Part shown: one piece after another, positions 1 through 5,182 of the stretch
Numbering within the stretch: the stretch's first letter is position 1
Layout: the number at the start of each line of letters is the position of its first letter
Origin: Clostridiales bacterium UBA8153
GTDB taxonomy: Bacteria; Bacillota; Sulfobacillia; UBA8153
NCBI GenBank assembly: GCA_003449495.1
Contig: DMHJ01000127.1
Location: 1-6,087 of the forward strand
Length of the DNA: 6,087 bases
Direction: 5' to 3'
Program-made: the position numbers and the translations under genes
Notes under the pieces: generated by a model
What the model saw: only the letters and a program-made list of their open reading frames with translations
Database searches by the model: none
What the model was told of the DNA's origin: nothing

Positions 1-96
1 AAAGAGCCGGAGCAGGTACACCACCAGTGCGATGCCGGAGAGCACCGCGAAGGCCGTCAACATGGCGGTAATGGCTACCAGCAGGCCCGTGTTCAT
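1..96 (-). CDS. OadG/MmdD-like small membrane subunit of a sodium-pump decarboxylase (5' part only)
   Basis: Only the first 32 codons are in the window and the frame stays open at base 1. The peptide begins MNTGLLVAITAM and is almost entirely hydrophobic up to a Tyr-Leu-Leu-Arg-Leu-Phe end, which fits one N-terminal membrane span with a positive charge on the cytoplasmic side. The ATG at 96-94 is preceded by a perfect GGAGGT (112-107) with a 10-nt spacer, and the gene starts 21 bp after the stop of the carboxyltransferase gene, so the two are surely co-transcribed. In the Na+-translocating decarboxylases (oxaloacetate, methylmalonyl-CoA, glutaconyl-CoA) a gamma/delta subunit of just this shape, one N-terminal span followed by a soluble tail, often follows the carboxyltransferase gene and holds the complex together at the membrane. 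The identification rests on position and topology, not on a diagnostic motif; an unrelated small membrane protein is possible. Confidence 0.6.
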   Translation of the reverse strand, partial: MNTGLLVAITAMLTAFAVLSGIALVVYLLRLF

Positions 97-106
97 GCTG
101 CCGTCT

Positions 107-112
107 ACCTCC
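107..112 (-). promoter_or_regulatory. Ribosome binding site of the OadG/MmdD-like gene
   Basis: The minus strand reads GGAGGT here, a full anti-16S match, 10 nt before ATG at 96-94. It fixes the start of the short downstream gene and shows that translation re-initiates right after the mmdA stop (120-118). Confidence 0.8.
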
Positions 113-117
113 GTCGG

Positions 118-1668
118 CTACAGCGGTATGTTCCCGTGCTTTTTGAGTGGGCGCAGCTCCTGCTTGGAAAAGACCATGGCCAGCGCTGCGGCCACCCGGG
201 GGCGGAGCTGGGCGGGGTCGATGACCTCGTCCACATAGCCCCGGGCCGCCGCCACGTAGGGGTTGGCGAAGGTGTCTCTGAACTCCCGAATCTTCTCCTG
301 GCGCTTGGCCTCCGGGTCCGGGGCCTCGGCGATGGCGCTTCTGAAAATGATGTTGGCGGCTCCCTCGGGACCCATCACCGCGATTTCGGCGGTGGGGAGC
401 GCCAGCACCAGGTCGGCTCCCAGGTGGCGGCTACACATGGCGATGTAGGCGCCGCCGTAGGCCTTGCGGACGATAACGGTGACCTTGGGCACGGTGGCTT
501 CTGAGTATGCGTATAGGAGCTTGGCCCCGTGCCTGATGATGCCGCCCCATTCCTGCTCGACGCCGGGCAGGTAGCCGGGCACATCCACCAGGGTGAGGAG
601 GGGCACGTTGAAGGCGTCGCACAGTCGCACAAAACGGGCGGCCTTGTCCGAGGCGTCAATATCCAGGCAGCCCGCCTTCTCCCGGGGTTGGCTGGCCACG
701 ATGCCCACGGCCCGGCCGCCGACCCGGGAAAAACCCGTGATGATATTGGGGGCAAAGCCGGCGTGGACCTCCAGGAACGAGCCTGCGTCGACCAGCTCCT
801 GCACCATAAGCTGCATGTCGTAGGAGCGGTGGGGGTCGCTGGGCACCAGTTCGCGCAAGGCCGGACTGCTACGGTCCACCGGGTCTCCGGTGTCGCGCAC
901 CGGAGGATCCTCGGCGTTGTTGTCCGGTAGGTAGCTCAAGAGGCGCCGCACGCCCTGGAGGCAGTCCGGCTCGTTGGCGTAGCTGAAGTGGGCCACCCCG
1001 CTGGTCTGGCTATGGATGTGGGCGCCTCCCAGCTCTTCCGTGGACACGCTTTCCCCGGTGACGGCCTTGATCACCTGCGGCCCGGTGATGAACATGTTGC
1101 TTACGCCGGACACCATGAACACCAGATCGGTCAAGGCCGGGGAGTACACGGCGCCGCCGGCGCAGGGGCCTAAGATCACCGAGATCTGGGGGACCACTCC
1201 GGAGAGCAGGGTATTGCGGTAGAAGATCTCACCGTAACCCTTGAGGGCGTCTACCCCCTCCTGGATGCGGGCGCCTCCCGAATCATTGATGGCTACCAGG
1301 GGGACGCCCAGCTTGCGGCACAGGTCCATGACCTTACAGATCTTCTGGGCATGCATCTCCCCCAGGGAGCCCCCGATGACGGTGAAATCCTGGGAACAGA
1401 CGCCCACGCGCCGCCCGTTGATCAGGCCATACCCGGTGACCACGCCCTCGCCGGGAGCTTCCAGCTTGTCCATACCCAGGTCAACGCTACGATGCTGGGT
1501 AAAGGCATCCAGCTCCACAAAAGAGCCTTCGTCCAAGAGGATGGCCAGGCGCTGCCGGGCCGCCAGCTTCCCGGATGTCCGCTGCTTGTCCAGGCGGGAT
1601 GGGCCGCCGCCCAGCTGCACCTTCTCCAGGCGTTCCCGGAGCTCGGCCAGCTTGGCCTCCATGCTCAT
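118..1668 (-). CDS. mmdA: Acyl-CoA carboxyltransferase: methylmalonyl-CoA decarboxylase alpha / propionyl-CoA carboxylase beta type
   Basis: This 516-aa protein is a full-length member of the biotin-dependent carboxyltransferase family (12S/PccB/MmdA). It moves a carboxyl group between biotin and an acyl-CoA, with propionyl-/methylmalonyl-CoA the likeliest pair. It has the two fused crotonase-like halves (about residues 1-260 and 261-516). Visible family motifs are GGSLGEMHAQKI (99-110), DSGGARIQEG (129-138), GPCAGGAVYSPALTD (167-181), the VDVPGYLPGVEQEWGG block (361-376), RKAYGGAYIAM (401-411) and the C-terminal KKHGNIPL. Residue 409, in the position where propionyl-CoA carboxylases usually carry Asp (AYGGAYD), is Ile, as in MmdA-type and some acetyl-CoA-using enzymes. 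The ATG at 1668 has GAGGTG (1682-1677) 8 nt upstream; a second Met at codon 3 is less well spaced. The following gene looks like OadG/MmdD, which favours a membrane-bound Na+ pump decarboxylase over an ATP-driven carboxylase. Family is certain; direction and exact substrate are inferred. Confidence 0.95.
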   Translation of the reverse strand: MSMEAKLAELRERLEKVQLGGGPSRLDKQRTSGKLAARQRLAILLDEGSFVELDAFTQHRSVDLGMDKLEAPGEGVVTGYGLINGRRVGVCSQDFTVIGGSLGEMHAQKICKVMDLCRKLGVPLVAINDSGGARIQEGVDALKGYGEIFYRNTLLSGVVPQISVILGPCAGGAVYSPALTDLVFMVSGVSNMFITGPQVIKAVTGESVSTEELGGAHIHSQTSGVAHFSYANEPDCLQGVRRLLSYLPDNNAEDPPVRDTGDPVDRSSPALRELVPSDPHRSYDMQLMVQELVDAGSFLEVHAGFAPNIITGFSRVGGRAVGIVASQPREKAGCLDIDASDKAARFVRLCDAFNVPLLTLVDVPGYLPGVEQEWGGIIRHGAKLLYAYSEATVPKVTVIVRKAYGGAYIAMCSRHLGADLVLALPTAEIAVMGPEGAANIIFRSAIAEAPDPEAKRQEKIREFRDTFANPYVAAARGYVDEVIDPAQLRPRVAAALAMVFSKQELRPLKKHGNIPL

Positions 1669-1676
1669 CTAGGGTT

Positions 1677-1682
1677 CACCTC
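1677..1682 (-). promoter_or_regulatory. Ribosome binding site of mmdA
   Basis: GAGGTG on the minus strand lies 8 nt before ATG 1668-1666. It supports the first of two closely spaced in-frame ATG codons (codons 1 and 3) as the start. Confidence 0.75.
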
Positions 1683-1687
1683 GCTGT

Positions 1688-1693
1688 GTTATA
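1688..1693 (-). promoter_or_regulatory. mmdA: Possible -10 element for mmdA (weak)
   Basis: The 101-bp gap between rex and mmdA contains TATAAC on the minus strand, close to a TATAAT box and 19 nt upstream of the mmdA start. No good -35 hexamer sits 16-18 bp upstream of it (the sequence there is CATTTG/GCATTT), and the transcript leader would be very short. It may be a weak or activator-dependent promoter, or chance. Read-through from rex is an equally good explanation for mmdA expression. Confidence 0.25.
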
Positions 1694-1750
1694 GGGTAAC
1701 CAAGGCATCCAAATGCGAGCTGCTGGGTGTTCTCAGCAAATCTCTTTTCT

Positions 1751-1768
1751 GCGCGGGGCGCCGCGCCC
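1751..1768 (-). repeat. GC-rich inverted repeat just after rex
   Basis: Two overlapping perfect foldings are possible: GCGCGG/CCGCGC with a GGCG loop (1751-1766 on the plus strand) and GGGCG/CGCCC with a CCG loop (1756-1768). The structure begins 2 bp after the rex stop. On the transcribed strand it is followed by AGAAAAGAGATTTG and not by a run of T, so it does not qualify as a classic intrinsic terminator. It could stabilise the rex 3' end or slow read-through into mmdA. Confidence 0.5.
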
Positions 1769-1769
1769 A

Positions 1770-2402
1770 TCACAAGTAGAATGCCAGCTGGTGTAGCTCC
1801 AGGCTGACATCGGCATAGTGCACCCGCACGTGCGGGGGTACCCGCAGTTTAACCGGCGCGAAATCCAGGATGGCCCTGACTCCCGCCGCCACGGCCCGGT
1901 CCGTCACCGCTTGCGCCGCGGCGGCGGGAACGGAGACCACCGCCAGCTTCACTTTCTGCTCCCGGACCCGCTCAGGCAGAGCGTCGAGGTGGTCGATCGC
2001 CACCCCCTCCACGGAGACCCCCACCTTGGCCGGATCCACGTCAAACAGGGCGACTGCACGGAAGGGATATTCCCGGTTGCCGGCATGGCGGCGCTGTATG
2101 TAGCGGGCCAGGGCGGCGCCTAGTTCCCCCATGCCGATAATGGCTACGGCCACGGTCTCATCGGTATTGAGGATGCGGGCCAGCTCGTCCCTGAGGTTGC
2201 GCCCCTGGTATCCCACGCCCTGCTTGCCGAATTCGCCGAACATGGCCAAGTCCTTCCTCACTTGGGCGGGGGTCACCCCGGCCCATTCGCCCAGCTCGGC
2301 AGAGGAGACGAAGCGGTTGTCGGAGAGGTCTGCTTCCCGCAGTATCCGCAAGTAAACGGCGAGCCTGCGCACGACCACCTCGGGCACGCGTCTTCTGGCC
2401 AT
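1770..2402 (-). CDS. rex: Redox-sensing transcriptional repressor Rex
   Basis: The 210-aa product is a full-length Rex, the cytoplasmic dimeric repressor that senses the NADH/NAD+ ratio and releases DNA when NADH is high. Residues 1-80 form the winged-helix domain: VPEVVVRRLAVYLR (6-19), VSSAELGEWAGVTPAQVRKD (32-51, with the recognition helix near 44-56) and FGEFGKQGVGY (55-65). Residues 84-200 form the Rossmann domain, with the NAD(H) glycine motif GMGELG (90-95), the FDVDPAKVG acidic strand end (120-128) and the VSVPA...AQAVTD segment (157-168). The C-terminal LELHQLAFYL matches the helix that is swapped between subunits in Rex. A GTG nine codons upstream (2429) keeps the frame open but has no ribosome site, whereas ATG 2402 has GAGGGCGGGG 9 nt before it and gives the usual family start and length. 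It has its own promoter and is flanked by antiporter and decarboxylase genes, both sensible neighbours for a redox regulator, though no canonical Rex operator is visible here. Confidence 0.96.
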   Translation of the reverse strand: MARRRVPEVVVRRLAVYLRILREADLSDNRFVSSAELGEWAGVTPAQVRKDLAMFGEFGKQGVGYQGRNLRDELARILNTDETVAVAIIGMGELGAALARYIQRRHAGNREYPFRAVALFDVDPAKVGVSVEGVAIDHLDALPERVREQKVKLAVVSVPAAAAQAVTDRAVAAGVRAILDFAPVKLRVPPHVRVHYADVSLELHQLAFYL

Positions 2403-2411
2403 CCGGTCATT

Positions 2412-2421
2412 CCCCGCCCTC
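2412..2421 (-). promoter_or_regulatory. rex: Ribosome binding site of rex
   Basis: GAGGGCGGGG on the minus strand ends 9 nt before ATG 2402-2400. It is purine-rich, though not a perfect anti-16S match, and it decides for this ATG against the upstream in-frame GTG at 2429, which is preceded by AT-rich sequence. Confidence 0.6.
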
Positions 2422-2444
2422 GTTAGCACCTAAATGCTCAACTC

Positions 2445-2473
2445 ATTCTATATCTTGCCGCCCGCAAAGGCAA
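2445..2473 (-). promoter_or_regulatory. rex: Sigma-A-type promoter of rex
   Basis: On the minus strand TTGCCT (2473-2468) and TAGAAT (2450-2445) are separated by exactly 17 bp, close to the TTGACA/TATAAT consensus. They lie in the 96-bp gap between the Gx gene and rex, an AT-richer pocket in an otherwise GC-rich window. Transcription would start near 2438, about 35 nt before the rex start codon. An inverted repeat covers the -35 box and part of the spacer, so the promoter may be regulated. Confidence 0.6.
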
Positions 2474-2474
2474 G
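2454..2474. repeat. Inverted repeat over the rex promoter, possible operator
   Basis: CTTGCC (2454-2459) and GGCAAG (2469-2474) are perfect 6-bp arms around a 9-nt centre. One arm contains the -35 box and the other lies in the promoter spacer. The pattern does not match the known Rex operator (TTGTGA-N6-TCACAA or TTGTTAA-N4-TTAACAA). It could be a site for another regulator, a diverged Rex site, or a weak 3' hairpin of the upstream operon; no T-run follows on the transcribed strand. Confidence 0.35.
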
Positions 2475-2498
2475 ACACCCCCAAACGGATTGCCCCAA

Positions 2499-3035
2499 CT
2501 ACCCCACCAGCCGTGCCGTCGCCCGGCGCAGACGGCCGGCCGCCATGCCCACGAACATGCCGGTGGGAACGGCGAACAACAGCAGGTAGGGCAGGTAGAC
2601 CAGGATCGCCCACTGGCGCAGGAGATAGGCGGCCATGCCCAGCTGGGTGAGGTTGTGGACGACGGCCCCGGCCACGCTCACTCCCACCAGGCTCACCCGC
2701 CCCTGGGCGGCCCTGAACACCACCCACATCACCCCGGTGCTGAGCAGGGCGCCGCTGAAGCTAAGAAAGAAGGCGAAGGTCAGGAATGTGCCGGTGACCA
2801 GGCTGCCCAAGAGCGTCCGCAACAGGCTCACGGCCATGGCCGGAGCCAGGCCGAAGCTGACCACGGCATACAGGGCCATGATGTTGGCCAGCCCGAGCCG
2901 GGCGCCCGGCACCAGATGGGGCACGGGTAACATGCCCTCCACGGTGTGTAAGGCCATGGCCATGGCCACCAGGATGGCCAGGTACACCAGGCGAAGGGTG
3001 CGGGAGTGACGCCGGCCGCCCCTGACTCCGCTCAC
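2499..3035 (-). CDS. Gx-family integral membrane protein ('heptaprenyl diphosphate synthase component I' family)
   Basis: This 178-aa protein is highly hydrophobic, with about five to six membrane spans after a short basic N-terminus (residues 1-13, six Arg). The block PGARLGLANIMALYAV (43-58), then SLLRTLLGSLVTGTF (70-84) and LSFSGALLS (91-99), are the hallmark of the family called Gx transporter or Hpre_diP_synt_I (PF07456), which resembles the substrate-binding S components of ECF transporters. The prenyl-synthase name is a database tradition and nothing here supports enzymatic activity; the substrate is unknown. The frame extends upstream to 3134, but that part reads inside the antiporter gene. 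The GTG at 3035 overlaps the antiporter stop as GTGA and has GGGGTG (3049-3044) 8 nt before it, so translation is coupled. Family members are often found near redox-driven ion pumps and flavinylation genes, which fits the antiporter operon; a role in cofactor or precursor uptake is only a guess. Confidence 0.85.
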   Translation of the reverse strand: MSGVRGGRRHSRTLRLVYLAILVAMAMALHTVEGMLPVPHLVPGARLGLANIMALYAVVSFGLAPAMAVSLLRTLLGSLVTGTFLTFAFFLSFSGALLSTGVMWVVFRAAQGRVSLVGVSVAGAVVHNLTQLGMAAYLLRQWAILVYLPYLLLFAVPTGMFVGMAAGRLRRATARLVG

Positions 3036-5182
3036 CAGCGGGTCACCCCGTAGAACACCAAGACCAGCAAGAGTGTCATCAGCATCACGGCCACGACCAG
3101 CACGTTGACGTTCCAGTTGGCCGAGGTGAGCCACTCTCCCATACGAGAGATAGACGGGGGGACCGCCGCCGGGTCCTCCTCCCCGGCCGTATGGGTCTCA
3201 CCGGCCCGGGTGAGACCGCCTGGCGCGCAGGAGAGGGTCCGGTCCACCACACCCTTCCCCGCCTCCTCCAGCCGCGCTGCCCGGCAGACGCTGCCGCGCG
3301 TACCGTCGCTCACCCGGACGTAACCGGCATCGATGGCCCGCTCCGCCCAGCCAATCCGCACCATCAGCTCTTTGAGCCAGCCACAGAGCCGGCCGTACCC
3401 GGCATCCAGGCCCCGGTTCAGCACCCGGTCGACCAGGCGATCCAACCCGCCCAGCGCTCGAAGAATGGGAACCACCAGGAGCCCCTCTACCGAAAGCAGG
3501 GCCGGATAGCGCCGGTCAAACCACCGGTACCTGGCAGCGACCAGGTAGACCGCAGCCCCCAGCATGAGGACGGTGAGTGCCGAGCTGACCGGCTTCCACT
3601 GCCACAGGTTCAAGCCGCCCAGCTGATGCGTGACAAACCCTTGACCGCCTACGGCAGGCAGGACCAGTCTTTCCCAGAACAGGTTCGGGAAGAGTCCCGC
3701 CGCCAGGACGGCCGCACAGAACGCGCCGGTGACAAAGCGGACCGACCAAGGCTCCCGGTACTCTCTCCCGGCCAGCCGGGCGGGGAGTCGACCCAAGAAG
3801 ACCCCCCGGTACAAGCGGGCAAAATACACCACGGTCAAGACGCTTCCGGCCTTGAAGAGCTTTTCGGCCAACCACATCCCGGTGCCGGGCTGCCGGTAAT
3901 ATGCCTCCACCAGGGCATCGTGAAGAAGCGTCTTGGACGCGTACCCGCTGAAGGCGGGCAGGCCCAACAGAGCTCCTCCCGCCACCAGTACGGCCACGGC
4001 CATCAGGGGCAGCCTGCCTGCCAGCCCCCCCAGCCGCTCCAGGCGGGTCTCACCGGCATAAAGGCACACAGTAGCCACCGCCACCAAGAGCCCGGCCTTG
4101 AAAAAGCCGTGGTTGAGGCTATGGTAGAGGACCCCGGCTACGCCCACGCCGCCGTCCCATCCCAGGTAGAGGGCGGCGCCCAGTCCAGACAAGATGTACC
4201 CGATCTGGCTGATGCTGGAGTAGGCCAGGACGGCAAAGACGTTGGCCTGCAGCGAGGCCAGCACGGCGCCGGCCACCATGGAAAGCAGGCCGAACCACAG
4301 CACGGTCAGGCCGGTGTCCTGGGAAAAGGACGCAGCATGCACGTGGCCGGAGGCCGGCAAGAGCACGGTGGAGAGGCCCCGCAGCATCCCGTAGATGCCG
4401 GTCTTGATCATGATGGCCGAGCACAGGGCAACGGCAGGCGCCGGTGCTCTGGTGTAGACCTGGGGAAGCCAGATGTGCAGGGGCACCATGCCCGCCTTGA
4501 CCCCAAATCCTACCACCAGGAAGGCAGCAATAAGCCTCGGGCTGGCACCGGCGCCCAACAACGCCTCGAGTTGGGGGGAAAAGGCCGTGCTGCCGGTGGC
4601 GCCGGAAAGCAGGAAGATGCCCGACAACACCGACAGGCCGCCGGCGATGCTCAGATAGAGGTAGGTGCTCCCGGCACTCAACGCCTCGGATGACTGCTCA
4701 TGCACGGCCAGCACGTAGAAGGCTACGGTCATCAGCTCGAAAAACACAAACAGGGTAAACAGGTCCCCGCTCATGAATACGCCCAAGGTGCAGCCGAGAG
4801 TGAGGGTGCAGAACGGGTAGAAGCGGGAGAGCGCCCGCCCGCCCCGCATATACCAGGCAGAATAGGCCGTGACCAGGAGCCAGAGGACGGCGCCGGCCAG
4901 CGCCAGGGAAAACCCCAGGGCATCCAGGCGGAACGACAGACCCACTCCCAAGAGCCCGGGCAGGGCGTAACCCACCGGACCTGCCGCCACCAGCGGTCCC
5001 AGGGAGGCTACAAGGAGGGTGGTCGCCACAGCGATGAGCACGGCCATTGCCGCCCGGCCGCCGGCCCCCAGGCGCCCGGCGCCGTGGACCACCAGGGCAC
5101 CGGCTACCGGTAGGGCGGCTGCCCACAAGGGCAGGCTGCTGGTTACCGCGCTTTGGACGTGGTCAACACCCGGGGTGGCCAA
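3032..5182 (-). CDS. MrpD/NuoL-like cation/proton antiporter subunit with long C-terminal extension
   Basis: The 716-aa protein belongs to the proton-conducting membrane subunit family shared by complex I (NuoL/M/N), Mrp Na+/H+ antiporters and membrane-bound hydrogenases. The core (about residues 15-550) has some 14 spans and the key channel residues: Glu149 in FFELMT, Lys229 in GFGVKAGMVPLHIWLP, Lys260 in IMIKTGIYG, His354/His358/Lys362 in YHSLNHGFFK, and Lys417 in FSGYASKTLL. After the last core span comes a charged, mostly non-membrane stretch (about 553-690) with amphipathic segments around 562-625, and then a final span at 692-712. This matches the lateral helix plus extra span of NuoL/MrpA, although residues 624-690 look like a poorly conserved linker. 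The TTG at 5182 directly follows the TAG of the preceding gene in the same frame, and a G-rich tract lies upstream as ribosome site. That start leaves a normal first span (16-33); GTG near codon 31 would cut it. With no catalytic Nuo or hydrogenase gene in view, an Mrp-type antiporter is likeliest, but an upstream redox module cannot be excluded. Confidence 0.9.
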   Translation of the reverse strand: MATPGVDHVQSAVTSSLPLWAAALPVAGALVVHGAGRLGAGGRAAMAVLIAVATTLLVASLGPLVAAGPVGYALPGLLGVGLSFRLDALGFSLALAGAVLWLLVTAYSAWYMRGGRALSRFYPFCTLTLGCTLGVFMSGDLFTLFVFFELMTVAFYVLAVHEQSSEALSAGSTYLYLSIAGGLSVLSGIFLLSGATGSTAFSPQLEALLGAGASPRLIAAFLVVGFGVKAGMVPLHIWLPQVYTRAPAPAVALCSAIMIKTGIYGMLRGLSTVLLPASGHVHAASFSQDTGLTVLWFGLLSMVAGAVLASLQANVFAVLAYSSISQIGYILSGLGAALYLGWDGGVGVAGVLYHSLNHGFFKAGLLVAVATVCLYAGETRLERLGGLAGRLPLMAVAVLVAGGALLGLPAFSGYASKTLLHDALVEAYYRQPGTGMWLAEKLFKAGSVLTVVYFARLYRGVFLGRLPARLAGREYREPWSVRFVTGAFCAAVLAAGLFPNLFWERLVLPAVGGQGFVTHQLGGLNLWQWKPVSSALTVLMLGAAVYLVAARYRWFDRRYPALLSVEGLLVVPILRALGGLDRLVDRVLNRGLDAGYGRLCGWLKELMVRIGWAERAIDAGYVRVSDGTRGSVCRAARLEEAGKGVVDRTLSCAPGGLTRAGETHTAGEEDPAAVPPSISRMGEWLTSANWNVNVLVVAVMLMTLLLVLVFYGVTRW
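3194..3217. repeat. Perfect 9-bp inverted repeat inside the antiporter C-terminal linker
   Basis: GGTCTCACC (3194-3202) and GGTGAGACC (3209-3217) are exact reverse complements around 6 nt. The repeat encodes about residues 656-663 of the long antiporter, in the low-conservation linker before its last membrane span. It could form a stable hairpin in mRNA or mark a small insertion; it may also be chance in GC-rich sequence. Confidence 0.4.

Noticed and set aside
1766..1780. TTGTGA at the end of rex as a Rex operator half-site
   Set aside because: It overlaps the rex stop codon and no TCACAA partner lies at the right distance, so it is most likely coincidence.
2475..2498. Intrinsic terminator after the Gx gene
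   Set aside because: The only hairpin nearby (2454-2474) has 6-bp arms and is followed on the transcribed strand by ATATAGAAT, not a T-run; it is better explained as part of the rex promoter region.
3036..3134. Upstream extension of the Gx gene into the antiporter gene
   Set aside because: The extra 33 residues read the antiporter's conserved end in another frame, while GTG 3035 has a ribosome site and a typical GTGA overlap.
4044..4058. Repeat of GGGTCTCACCGGC also found at 3193-3205
   Set aside because: A 13-base match encodes Ala-Gly-Glu-Thr in both places and is not far from chance expectation in GC-rich sequence; no longer similarity flanks it.
3191..4693. A 500-codon open frame on the plus strand
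   Set aside because: It lies antisense to the clearly conserved antiporter gene. Its product is rich in Gln, Gly, His and Pro with no family pattern, as expected for an antisense shadow in GC-rich DNA.
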